Origin: Streptomyces sp. 1331.2
GTDB lineage: Bacteria; Actinomycetota; Actinomycetes; Streptomycetales; Streptomycetaceae
Assembly (NCBI RefSeq): GCF_900199205.1
Contig: NZ_OBMJ01000001.1
Location: forward strand, 4,948,501-5,012,500
Direction: 5' to 3'
Length of the DNA: 64,000 bases
Below the pieces are notes generated by a model, which was not told the origin of the DNA, did no database searches, and saw only the letters and a list, made by a program, of their open reading frames with translations. Shown in pieces: positions 24,505 to 33,900 of the stretch; positions within the stretch are counted from its first letter, which is position 1, and each line of letters starts with the position of its first letter. Position numbers and translations under genes: made by a program.

Positions 24505-27500
24505 GTGGCTAAGGTCCGGGTTTACGAACTCGCCAAGGAGCTTGGCTTGGAGAGCAAGGCCGTCATGGCCAAGCTGACCGAGCTCGGCGAGTTCGTCCGT
24601 TCGGCGTCCTCGACGATCGAGGCGCCGGTCGTGCGCAAGTTGACTGACGCGCTTGGTGTGTCCCCCACCGGTGGTGGTTCCGCTGCCAAGCCGGGCCCGC
24701 GGAAGACCGCGGCGCCCTCCCCCTCCGGCTCGGGTGCCCCGAAGCCGGGTGCCCCGACCCCGGGTCCGCGCCCCAGCGCGACCCCTGGTCCCCGTCCGAC
24801 CCCGGCGGCCGCCGCGGCTCCCGCCGCCCCGGCCGCCCCCGCCGCGCCGAAGCCGGCCGGCGCGCCGGCTCCGGGCCCGCGCCCGGCGGCGCGTCCCGCC
24901 GCTCCGGCGGCCCCGGCCGCGCCCGCGGCCGAGTTCTCCTCGCCGGCTCCGGCCGGTGACGCCCCGCGTCCGTCCACCCAGGCCCCGCGCCCGAGTGGCC
25001 AGGCCGCCGGCGGCGCCCGTCCGGGCCCGCGCCCGGCCGGCCCGCGTCCGGGCAACAACCCGTTCACCTCGGGCAGCGCCACCGGCATGGGCCGCCCCGG
25101 CGACCGCCGTCAGGGCGGCGCGCCGGGTGCGCGTCCGGCCGGTGCGGGCGCCCCGGGTGGCGACCGTCCCCGTCCGGGTGGCGACCGTCCGCGTCCCGCC
25201 GGTGCCCCCGGTGCCGGTGCGCCGCGTCCCGGTGGTGCCCCGCGTGCGGGTGCTCCGGGTGCCGGTGCGCCGCGTCCCGGTGGCGCTCCGCGTCCGGGTG
25301 CTCCGGGTGCCGGTGCCCCCCGTCCGGGTGGTGCCCCGCGTCCCGACGGCATGCCGCGTCCGGCTGCGCCGCGTCCCGGTGGCCCGACCCCGTCCGGCAT
25401 GCCGCGCCCGAACCCGGGCATGATGCCGCAGCGTCCGGCCGGCCCGCGTCCGGGTCCGGGTGGCCGTGGTCCGGGTGGCCCCGGTGGCCGTCCGGGTGGT
25501 CCGGGTGCCGGTGGCGCCCGTCCGGGCTTCCAGGGCCGTCCGGCCGGTCCGGGCTCGCGTCCGGCCGGTGGCGGTGGCTTCGGCGGTCCGCGTCCCGGTG
25601 GCGGTGCCCCGGGTGGCGGCGGCGGCTTCGGTCCGCGTCCCGGCGGCTTCGGCGGCCGTCCCGGCGGCCCGGGTGCCCGTGGTGGCACGCAGGGCGCCTT
25701 CGGTCGTGGCCCGGGCGGTCGCCCGGCGCGCGGCCGCAAGTCGAAGCGGGCGAAGCGCCAGGAGTACGAGGCCATGCAGGCCCCGTCCGTCGGCGGTGTG
25801 ATGCTGCCTCGCGGCAACGGCCAGACCGTTCGCCTGTCGAGTGGCGCCTCGCTGATGGACTTCGCGGAGAAGATCAACGCCAACCCGGCCGCGCTCGTCT
25901 CCGTCATGTTCAACCTCGGTGAGATGGTCACCGCGACCCAGTCGGTCTCCGACGCCACGCTGCAGCTGCTGGCGGACGAGATGGGCTTCGTCCTGGAGAT
26001 CGTCAGCCGGGACGACGAGGACCGCGAGCTGCTGGAGTCGTTCGACATCGACTTCGGTGCCAACGAGGGCGACGAGGACCAGCTGGCCCCGCGCCCGCCG
26101 GTCGTCACCGTCATGGGTCACGTCGACCACGGTAAGACCCGCCTGCTGGACGCCATCCGCAAGTCGAACGTGGTGGCCGGCGAGGCCGGTGGCATCACCC
26201 AGCACATCGGTGCCTACCAGGTGGCGACGATGGTGAACGGCGAAGAGCGCCCGATCACCTTCCTCGACACCCCGGGTCACGAGGCGTTCTCCGCCATGCG
26301 TGCCCGTGGTGCCAAGTCCACCGACATCGCGATCCTGGTGGTCGCGGCCAACGACGGTGTCATGCCGCAGACGGTCGAGGCGCTCAACCACGCCAAGGCC
26401 GCCGGTGTGCCGATCGTGGTCGCCGTCAACAAGATCGACGTCGAGGGCGCCGACCCGACCAAGGTCCGCGGTCAGCTGACCGAGTTCGGTCTGGTGGCCG
26501 AGGAGTACGGCGGCGACACCATGTTCGTCGACATCTCCGCGCGCCAGGGCCTGAACATCGACCAGCTGCTGGAGGCCGTGGTCCTGACCGCGGACGCCTC
26601 GCTGGACCTGCGGGCCAACCCGGAGCAGGACGCGCAGGGTATTGCGATCGAAGCCCACCTGGACAAGGGCCGCGGCGCCATGGCGACCGTCCTGGTCCAG
26701 CGCGGTACCCTCCGCGTCGGTGACTCGATCGTCGTGGGCGACGCCTACGGCCGCGTCCGCGCGATGCTGGACGAGAACGGCAACAGCCTCGCCGAGGCCG
26801 GCCCGTCCCGCCCGGTGCTGCTGCTCGGTCTGACCTCGGTGCCCCGCGCCGGCGACAGCTTCATCGTCGTCGACGAGGACCGCACCGCGCGCCAGATCGC
26901 CGAGAAGCGCTCGGCCCGCGACCGCAACGCCGCCTTCGCGCAGCGTCGGGTCCGGGTGTCCCTGGAGGACCTGGACAAGGCCATCGCCGCCGGCTCCATC
27001 GAGCAGCTCAACCTCATCATCAAGGGTGACGTCTCCGGTTCGGTCGAGGCCCTGGAGGACGCCCTCGTCAAGCTGGACGTGGGCGAGGAGGTCGAGCTCC
27101 GGGTCCTGCACCGCGGTGTGGGTGCCATCACCGAGTCCGACGTGGACCTGGCGATGGGCTCGGACGCCATCATCATCGGCTTCAACGTGCGCGCCGAAGG
27201 CCGTGCGCGTGCGGCGGCCGACAAGGAAGGCGTGGACGTCCGGTACTACTCGGTCATCTACCAGGCGATCGAGGAGATCGAGAACGCCCTCAAGGGCATG
27301 CTCAAGCCGGAGTACGAGGAGGTGCGCCTCGGCGCCGCGGAGATCCGCGAGGTCTTCCGCTCCTCCAAGTTCGGCAACATCGCCGGTGTCCTGGTCCGCG
27401 ACGGCATCATCCGCCGCAACGCCAAGGCCCGCCTGCTGCGCGACGGCAAGGTCGTGGCGGAGAGCCTCACCATCGAGGGTCTGCGCCGCTTCAAGGACGA

Positions 27501-27615
27501 CGCGACCGAGGTCCGCGAGGGCTTCGAGGCCGGTGTCACCCTGGGGTCGTTCAACGACATCAAGGTCGAGGACATCATCGAGACCTACGAGATGCGCGAG
27601 AAGCCGCGCGCCTAG
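24505..27615 (+). CDS. infB: Translation initiation factor IF-2
   Basis: The 1036-residue protein is the GTPase that places fMet-tRNA on the 30S subunit. It has the IF2 N-terminal motif (KVRVYELAKELGLESKAVM), a very long Pro/Ala/Gly/Arg-rich linker (about residues 50-410) with repeats, a basic stretch (GRKSKRAKRQEYEAMQ), and the conserved core. G1 is GHVDHGKT at 538-545, followed by DTPGHEAF and NKID, domain II, and the C-terminal fMet-tRNA-binding region (GSVEALEDALVKL; FGNIAGVLVRDG). The GTG at 24505 has AGGAG at 24496-24500. The linker is typical of streptomycetes. A strong terminator follows. Confidence 0.97.
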   Translation: MAKVRVYELAKELGLESKAVMAKLTELGEFVRSASSTIEAPVVRKLTDALGVSPTGGGSAAKPGPRKTAAPSPSGSGAPKPGAPTPGPRPSATPGPRPTPAAAAAPAAPAAPAAPKPAGAPAPGPRPAARPAAPAAPAAPAAEFSSPAPAGDAPRPSTQAPRPSGQAAGGARPGPRPAGPRPGNNPFTSGSATGMGRPGDRRQGGAPGARPAGAGAPGGDRPRPGGDRPRPAGAPGAGAPRPGGAPRAGAPGAGAPRPGGAPRPGAPGAGAPRPGGAPRPDGMPRPAAPRPGGPTPSGMPRPNPGMMPQRPAGPRPGPGGRGPGGPGGRPGGPGAGGARPGFQGRPAGPGSRPAGGGGFGGPRPGGGAPGGGGGFGPRPGGFGGRPGGPGARGGTQGAFGRGPGGRPARGRKSKRAKRQEYEAMQAPSVGGVMLPRGNGQTVRLSSGASLMDFAEKINANPAALVSVMFNLGEMVTATQSVSDATLQLLADEMGFVLEIVSRDDEDRELLESFDIDFGANEGDEDQLAPRPPVVTVMGHVDHGKTRLLDAIRKSNVVAGEAGGITQHIGAYQVATMVNGEERPITFLDTPGHEAFSAMRARGAKSTDIAILVVAANDGVMPQTVEALNHAKAAGVPIVVAVNKIDVEGADPTKVRGQLTEFGLVAEEYGGDTMFVDISARQGLNIDQLLEAVVLTADASLDLRANPEQDAQGIAIEAHLDKGRGAMATVLVQRGTLRVGDSIVVGDAYGRVRAMLDENGNSLAEAGPSRPVLLLGLTSVPRAGDSFIVVDEDRTARQIAEKRSARDRNAAFAQRRVRVSLEDLDKAIAAGSIEQLNLIIKGDVSGSVEALEDALVKLDVGEEVELRVLHRGVGAITESDVDLAMGSDAIIIGFNVRAEGRARAAADKEGVDVRYYSVIYQAIEEIENALKGMLKPEYEEVRLGAAEIREVFRSSKFGNIAGVLVRDGIIRRNAKARLLRDGKVVAESLTIEGLRRFKDDATEVREGFEAGVTLGSFNDIKVEDIIETYEMREKPRA
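25201..25344 (+). repeat. Three 48-bp in-frame repeats in infB
   Basis: Units at 25201-25248, 25249-25296 and 25297-25344 each encode GAPGAGAPRPGGAPR plus Ala or Pro (IF2 residues 233-280). They lie in the disordered linker and are a probable hotspot for repeat-number change. Confidence 0.85.
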
Positions 27616-27625
27616 TCGGTGTCAG

Positions 27626-27668
27626 CCGGGGCCGGTCGACGGGTGGAATTTCCGTCGACCGGCCCCGG
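27626..27668 (+). terminator. Terminator after infB
   Basis: A perfect 17-bp stem (27626-27642 with 27652-27668) with a nine-base loop lies 11 bases after the infB stop codon, so the DUF503 gene downstream probably has its own transcript or depends on readthrough. Confidence 0.9.
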
Positions 27669-27748
27669 TCTCGCTGTGTAGGGTCCGGGGAGCGGTCCTG
27701 TTCGGGGCCGCTCCCCGAGGCCTTCAGGTCGGCGAGACCTGTCATGAC

Positions 27749-28045
27749 ATGTTCGTGGGAACACTCACCTTCGACCTGCTGCTGGGCGACGTCCACTCGC
27801 TCAAGGAGAAGCGTTCGATCGTGCGGCCCATCGTGGCCGAACTGCAGCGCAAGTACAGCGTGTGCGCTGCCGAGACCGGGAACCAGGATCTGCACCGCCG
27901 GGCCGAGATCGGCCTCGCGGTGGTGTCCGGCGAAGCCGGGTACGTCACCGAGATCCTGGACAGCTGTGAGCGGTTGGTCGCCGGCCGCCCCGAGGTGCAG
28001 CTCCTCTCCGCGAGGAGGAGGTACCACAACGACGACGACGAATGA
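27749..28045 (+). CDS. DUF503 (YlxP-like) protein
   Basis: The 98-residue protein matches DUF503/YlxP, a small family found between infB and rbfA in many Gram-positive bacteria. It shows the characteristic LLGDVHSLKEKRSIVRPIVAEL segment and ends RRRYHNDDDE. The fold is ferredoxin-like; a role in ribosome biogenesis is suspected from position only. ATG 27749 has only a weak upstream site (GGCGAG). The gene lies between the infB terminator and rbfA. Confidence 0.88.
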   Translation: MFVGTLTFDLLLGDVHSLKEKRSIVRPIVAELQRKYSVCAAETGNQDLHRRAEIGLAVVSGEAGYVTEILDSCERLVAGRPEVQLLSARRRYHNDDDE

Positions 28046-28198
28046 GAGCCGTGGAGCGGACCGGCGGAAGTCGCCGTTCTCACACGGATCAGGACCCAGA
28101 GCGCCCGCAAGGCCGGGCGCGGGCCGGTACTTTGGGGCGTGGGCCCCGACGGGTGCACAACTCGCCCGGGTACCGGGCCCACTGCACGAGGAGGCAAC

Positions 28199-28642
28199 GT
28201 GACCGACACCGCAAGGGCGCGCAAGCTCGCCGACCGCATCCAGGTGGTCGTCGCCCAGACCCTGGAGCGGCGGATCAAGGACCCGCGACTGGGGTTCGTG
28301 ACCATCACCGACACCCGGGTGACCGGCGACCTGCGCGAGGCCACCGTCTTCTACACCGTCTTCGGTGACGAGACCGAGCGCCAGGCCACCGCGGCCGCGC
28401 TGGAGAGCGCCAAGGGCGTGCTCCGCTCCGAGGTCGGCAAGCAGACCGGGGTGCGCCACACTCCGTCGCTGACCTTCGTCGCGGACGCGCTGCCGGAGAA
28501 CGCCCGGAACATCGACGACCTGCTCGACCGGGCCCGGCTCTCCGACGCCGAGGTGCGCACGCAGGCCGCGGGGGCGACCTACGCCGGCGACGTGGACCCG
28601 TACCGGGCTCCGGCGTCCGAGCGTGACGACGAGGACGAGTAG
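28199..28642 (+). CDS. rbfA: 30S ribosome-binding factor RbfA
   Basis: The 147-residue protein is RbfA, a KH-fold factor for 16S rRNA 5' end maturation and cold adaptation. RARKLADRIQVVVAQTLERRIKDPRLGFVTITD is the family opening, and VRHTPSLTFVADALPENARNIDDLLDRA closes the domain. The acidic tail is normal for actinobacteria. The GTG at 28199 has GAGGAGG four bases upstream, which decides against the upstream ATG at 28139. The DHH phosphoesterase gene starts two bases after its stop, so the two are translationally linked. Confidence 0.93.
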   Translation: MTDTARARKLADRIQVVVAQTLERRIKDPRLGFVTITDTRVTGDLREATVFYTVFGDETERQATAAALESAKGVLRSEVGKQTGVRHTPSLTFVADALPENARNIDDLLDRARLSDAEVRTQAAGATYAGDVDPYRAPASERDDEDE

Positions 28643-28644
28643 TC

Positions 28645-29748
28645 ATGGCGGGTGAGCCGGCGCAGGCCGCCTCGCGAGCCGGAACGACCACGGGGGCGTC
28701 CTCCACCAGCACGGTGGAGGGTGCCCTCGCGGCGCTCCCGGGCCCACGCGCCGAGGAGAGCGGTTTCGAGCTGCTCTGGCAGCAGGTGGTGGCGGAGATC
28801 GGGCGGGCCCGCTCGATCGACCTGATCTGCCACATCTGCCCGGACGGCGACGCGCTGGGCTCCTCGCTGGCGGCCGCGCTGGCACTGCGCGCGCTCGGCA
28901 AGCAGGTGCGGGTCTCCTTCGGCGACGACCCGCAGATCGTGCCCGAGTCGCTGGCCTTCCTGCCCGGCCAGGAGCTGATCGTGCCGGCCGCCGAGGTCCC
29001 GGACGTGCCCGAGCTGGTGCTCTGCTTCGACGTGGCCGCGGAGAGCCGGCTCGGCCTGCTGCACGACAAGGCCTTCGCCGCGCCCGTCCTGGTGGTGTTC
29101 GACCACCACGCCTCCAACCCGGGCTTCGGCACCCACCAGCTGATCGACCCGACCGCGCCGGCCACCGCCGTCCTGGTCGACGAACTGCTGCGCCGGCTCG
29201 GCGTCGAGCTCGACCAGTCCCTGGCCACCTGCCTCTACACCGGCGTCGCCACCGACACCGGCTCGTTCAAGTACCGGGCGACCACGCCCGCCACCCACGA
29301 GCTGGCCGGCCGGCTGCTGGCCACCGGCATCCGGCACGACCTGATCTCCCGGCAGCTGTGGGACACCTCCTCCTTCGGCTACCTCAAGGTGCTCGCGGGC
29401 GCGCTCGACCGGGCCGTCTACGAGCCCGAGGCGGCCGGCGGGCTGGGCCTGGTGTGGACCTGGGTGCCGTACCAGGACCTGGCGCTGTTCAGCGTCACGG
29501 TCGAGGAGATCGAGGGGCTGATCGACATCCTGCGCCGCCCGGCCGAGGCCGAGGTGGCGCTGGTGCTCAAGCAGGACCCGGACGGCACGCTGCGCGGCTC
29601 CTCGCGCTCCAAGGGCGCGGTGGACGTCGCCGCGGCCTGTGCCGAACTGGGCGGCGGGGGGCACGTGTTCGCGGCCGGATTCAGCGTCCGGGAGGATGTG
29701 GCCGCGGTGGTCGAGCGGTTCCGGGGCGCACTGCGGCCCCACAATTGA
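28645..29748 (+). CDS. DHH family phosphoesterase, NrnA-like (oligoribonuclease / pAp phosphatase)
   Basis: The 367-residue protein is a DHH-DHHA1 phosphoesterase of the NrnA type, which degrades very short RNA oligonucleotides and dephosphorylates 3'-phosphoadenosine 5'-phosphate. Metal-binding motifs are CPDGDALGSSL (about residues 73-83), LCFDVA, FDHHASN and TGVATDTGSF; the DHHA1 domain ends with ELGGGGHVFAAGF. An Ala/Thr/Ser-rich N-terminal tail of about 30 residues is extra. It follows rbfA directly and precedes truB by 47 bases. In relatives of this group nanoRNA and cyclic dinucleotide breakdown products are substrates. Confidence 0.88.
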   Translation: MAGEPAQAASRAGTTTGASSTSTVEGALAALPGPRAEESGFELLWQQVVAEIGRARSIDLICHICPDGDALGSSLAAALALRALGKQVRVSFGDDPQIVPESLAFLPGQELIVPAAEVPDVPELVLCFDVAAESRLGLLHDKAFAAPVLVVFDHHASNPGFGTHQLIDPTAPATAVLVDELLRRLGVELDQSLATCLYTGVATDTGSFKYRATTPATHELAGRLLATGIRHDLISRQLWDTSSFGYLKVLAGALDRAVYEPEAAGGLGLVWTWVPYQDLALFSVTVEEIEGLIDILRRPAEAEVALVLKQDPDGTLRGSSRSKGAVDVAAACAELGGGGHVFAAGFSVREDVAAVVERFRGALRPHN

Positions 29749-29795
29749 TCATTCCGCGTTGACCGTCTCCTGACGTTATTGAGAGAAAGAGCTCG

Positions 29796-30725
29796 ATGAA
29801 GCGCAAAGGCACCGGCCCGGACGGCCTGGTGATCGTCGACAAGCCCGAGGGCATCACCTCGCACGGGGTCGTCGCGAAACTGCGGTGGCTGGCCGGGACC
29901 CGCAAGGTCGGTCACGCCGGCACGCTGGACCCGATGGCCACCGGCGTACTGGTGATCGGCGTCGAGCGGGCCACCCGGCTGCTCGGCCACCTGATGCTCA
30001 CCGCCAAGACGTACGAGGCGACCGTCCGGCTCGGCCAGACCACCGTCACCGACGACCGGGAGGGGGAGGTCACCTCCTCGGCCCCGGCCGACGGCGTCAC
30101 CCGGGAGGCGATCGACGCCGGGATCGCAGCGCTGACCGGCGAGATCATGCAGGTGCCGTCCAAGGTCAGCGCGATCAAGATCGACGGCAAGCGCTCGTAC
30201 GCCCGGGTGCGCGAGGGCGAGGACTTCGAGCTGGCCGCCCGGCCGACCACGATCCACTCCTTCACCGTGCACGAGCAGCGCGCGGCGGTCGCCGAGGACG
30301 GCACGCCGGTGATCGACCTGGACGTCACCGTCGAGTGCTCCTCCGGCACCTACATCCGGGCGCTGGCCCGGGACCTGGGCGCCGGGCTGGGCGTGGGCGG
30401 GCACCTGACCGCGCTGCGGCGCACCAAGGTCGGGCCGTACTCGGTGGAGTCGGCGCACACCCTGGAGCAGCTGGAGGCCGCCGTGACCGGCGAGTCCGCC
30501 GAGGGGCTGCAGGTGCTGCCGATCGGGGAGGCCGCGGCGGCCGCCTTCCCGCGCTGGGACCTGGACGAGGCGGCGGCGCAGAAGCTGTCGCACGGCGCCC
30601 GGCTCAAGGCGCCCGGGATGGGCGTGGACGGGCCGATCGCGGTGTTCGGGCCGGACGGGCGCTTCCTCGCGCTGGTCGAGGAGACGGGCGGGCAGGCGAA
30701 GCCGGTCGCGGTCTTCGTCGGCTGA
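29796..30725 (+). CDS. truB: tRNA pseudouridine(55) synthase
   Basis: The 309-residue enzyme makes pseudouridine at position 55 of the tRNA T-loop. The catalytic Asp lies in GHAGTLDPMATG (about residues 42-53); LVIVDKPEGITSHG at the start and YIRALARDLG later are family signatures. A C-terminal PUA-like region follows. A purine-rich GAGAGAAAGAG lies upstream of ATG 29796. The end of the gene is followed by tandem 20-bp repeats carrying stops in all three frames. Confidence 0.94.
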   Translation: MKRKGTGPDGLVIVDKPEGITSHGVVAKLRWLAGTRKVGHAGTLDPMATGVLVIGVERATRLLGHLMLTAKTYEATVRLGQTTVTDDREGEVTSSAPADGVTREAIDAGIAALTGEIMQVPSKVSAIKIDGKRSYARVREGEDFELAARPTTIHSFTVHEQRAAVAEDGTPVIDLDVTVECSSGTYIRALARDLGAGLGVGGHLTALRRTKVGPYSVESAHTLEQLEAAVTGESAEGLQVLPIGEAAAAAFPRWDLDEAAAQKLSHGARLKAPGMGVDGPIAVFGPDGRFLALVEETGGQAKPVAVFVG

Positions 30726-30772
30726 GCCCGGTCGAGATCGGTTGAGCCCGGCCGCGGTCGGCTGAGCCTCGG
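30718..30772. repeat. 20-bp tandem repeats across the truB stop codon
   Basis: Units at 30718-30737 and 30738-30757 and a partial third from 30758 each contain TGA (30723, 30743, 30763). The 20-base period puts one stop in each reading frame. Confidence 0.7.
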
Positions 30773-30957
30773 AACCCCCGTCGAGTCCGGCGGGGGTTTC
30801 GCCGTTTCCGGGGACACCCGCACCAGGCCGGGGCGCTCACCCGCACGGGGGAGCGCACGAGGTGAACGCCCGTGGTGAGCGGCGCGGGCGCGGTCGGGGC
30901 GCTGCCCCGGCGGGCAGGCTCCCGGCGGTGAGCGAACGACGGTCGAGGGGGCCAGTC

Positions 30958-33900
30958 ATGCCGGGGTTTCTGGAGCGCGATCCGGGGCGCTACCTGCTGC
31001 GGATCCGCGATCTCAACGGGCGGCTGCACGGCTTAGGGTTCGTCGCCGATCCGCAGGGCGGGGTGCTGACCGCGCACGAGAGCGTGGCCGGGCTGGACCG
31101 GGTCGTCCTGCACACCCCCGGCGGGCAGACCCGGGTACTCGGCCCGGACGCCGTACTGCCGCTGCCCGAACAGGGGCTCGCACTGCTGCGCACCGACGCG
31201 GTGGGCGGGCTGCCGGTGCCGCCGCTTCCGCTGGCCGCCGTCGGGGCCGGGCACGAGGTGCTGCTGCCCGGGCTGGAGGGCGAGGACGGGCGGGCGGTCA
31301 CGCTGCGCTGCGGGCTGCTCGGGCTCACCGGCGCCGCGTACGGCGGGCACCTGCTCGGCGGGGTGCTGCTGCTGGACGTCCCGGTGGTCGGCGGGGTCAC
31401 GGTGCCGGCCGGCTCGCCGGTGCTGGACGCCCGCAGCGGGGCGGTGATCGCGCTGGCCGCGCCCGCCCTCCGCGGCCCGCAGCACGGCGGGGCGCTGCCC
31501 GCGGTGGCGGCCGGCAGCGGGGCGGAGGTCGCCGGGGCGCTGGCCGGGCTGCTGGCGCGCAACGCCGCGGCCGTGCCCGCGTACGGGTCGGCGCTCAACC
31601 TGGCCGGGGTGCTGCGGCTGACCGCAGCCCAGCTGGCCGCCGCCGGCGCCGGGCCGGGACGGGTCGCCGGGCTGGCCGCGGACCGGGTGGACCGGCCGGA
31701 CGGCCTGCTCGGGGACGAGCCGGCCGCGACCCTCACCGCGCTGGTCGGCGCCGCCGGCAGCGGGCGCTCCACCGAACTGGCCGCGCTGGCCGTCCGCCGC
31801 TCCGGCGCCGCGGAACCGCTGCCCACCCTCTGGTTGCGCGGCGCCGACCTGCACGCCGAGGACCGCTCGCTCGCCGACGCGGTGCAGCGGGCGCTGGCCG
31901 CCGCGGCGGCCGAACTCGGCACCCCGGCGCCCCCGCCCGAGGCGGTGGCGGCCCTGTGCGCGGCGGCCGGGCGGCCGCTGCTGGTGCTCCTGGACGGTCC
32001 GGAGGAGGCCCCGGTGCCGCTGGACGCGCGCCGGCTGCGCGGTGCCGGGCAGTGGCTGACCGGCTGCGGGGCGCGGCTGCTGACCGCCTGCGGGGAGGAG
32101 CTCTGGGAGCGACTGGCGGCCGAGACCTGGGGGAGCGGGGCACCGGGCGCGCACCGCGCCCAGGAGCCGAACCCGGACGGCGACCTGAGCAGCGCCCCCA
32201 CCGTGCGGATGGACGGTGCCGCCCTCGGCGGGCCGAGTCTGGCCGGGCAGCGGCTCGGGCCGCTGCCCGCCGAGGCGGCCGAGCGGGTGCGCCGCCGCTA
32301 CGGGCTGCCGCCAGGCCGCCCGGCCGCCGAGGACGCCCGGCATCCACTGGCCGTACGGCTGGCCGGGGAGCTGTGGGCCGAAGGGTTGCGGGACGGTGCG
32401 GCGCGGCGGGGCGAGCTGTTCGGTGCCTTCCTGGACCTGCGCTGCCTGCGGGTGGCCCAGCGGCTGGCCGAGGACGGGCGGCCCCGGCGCGGCGGCGCCC
32501 ACCGGCGGGGTGCCACCCGGCCCGGCGGGCCGCGCCACGGGCGGGTGCGCCGGTTGGCGGCGGCGGTGGCCGGGCGGGTGCACGAGGCGGCCCGGCGGAT
32601 GCTCGGCAGCGAACCGGGTGGGCTGGACCGGACGGCCTTCGAGGAGCTGTTCCCGCCCGACGGCGGCTGGGCGACGGCGGTGCTCGCCGAGGGCCTGTTC
32701 GTGCCCGCCGGGCCCGGATTCCGCTTCGCGCACGGGGAGTTCGCCGACTGGCTGCAGGGCCTGCACCTGGATCTGGACGCGGCGCTGCGGCTGCTGCTCG
32801 GGGAGGCCGAGGACACGCCCCCGGTGCCGGCCGAGGGGCCGGAGGAGCCCGGAGGGCCGGCGGCGTCCCAGAGCCGCCGGGCAGCGGGAGAGCGGACCGG
32901 CTACGCCGTCCCCCGGCACCGGATCGGCCCGGTCGCCGCCGCGCTGCGCCGGGTCGCCGAGACCTGGGGTGCGCCCGCGCTGGACCCGTGGCTGCACCGG
33001 ATCTGGCGCGCCGTGGACCTGCGCCCGCCGGGCAGCGAACCCGCCTGGTGGGCGGCCCGGTTGCTCACCGCCGGTCTGGCCGCCAGCCCCGACCCTGCCG
33101 AACACCGGGCACTGCTGGAGCAGTTGGCCGGCCGGATCGCCGAACGGGCCGCCGCGGAGGGTGGAGTGGCGGCGCTCCCGGCCGCCGGGCTCGGTCGCTT
33201 CGGTCCGGCGTTCTGGACCGGCCTCGGCCTGCCCGTCGAGGCCGAACTCGCGTTGCTGCGCCGCCTGGTGGCCGTCGACGGGCCCGAGCGAGGCTACCTC
33301 GGTGCGGTGGCCGAGCGGCTGCGGGCCGACCCGGTCGCGGTGTTCCCGCTGCTCTGCGCCTGGTTCGACGAGCCCCGCGGCCTGCCGGGCCTGCCCGGTC
33401 TGCCCGGCCCTCCCGGACGAACCGCTGCCGACCTCGCCCACGACCTGCTGTACGCCCACCGGCGGCTCGCCCTGGACGAGTTGGCCGACGCGCTGGCCGA
33501 CGCCGCGCACCCGCGGGCGGACGCGCTGCTCACCGTGCTCGCTGCCGAGGAGCCCTCCGCGCTCTGCCGGGCGGTGGACCGCTGGAGCCACGACCGGCGG
33601 CCCGAACGGCACGTCGCGGCCGCCGTGCACGGGCTGCGCACCGCCCCGTACGCGGCCGGAGCCGGGGCCGAGCTGCTGCGGTTCGCCGCGCTGACCCTGC
33701 TCGCCCGCGAGGACGAGCCCGGCCTGCACGGCGCGGCGCTGGCCCTGCTGGTCCGCGATCCGGCGACCCGGGCCGCGCACCTTCCGGCGGCGCTCGCCCT
33801 GTTGCGGGTGGGCGGTGACGCCTTCCTCACGCCCTCGGCGCTCGCTCCGGCGCTGGAGAGCGACCCGGAGGCCGTCCTGGCCGCGCTCGCCGACCGGCTG

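Noticed and set aside
25100..25720. Repeats that at first resembled a CRISPR or satellite array
   Set aside because: They are in-frame Gly/Ala/Pro/Arg codons of the IF-2 linker without unique spacers.
30862..30957. N-terminal extension of the protease-STAND protein from GTG 30862
   Set aside because: The added 32 residues are low-complexity Arg/Gly sequence, and ATG 30958 has a much better ribosome-binding site.
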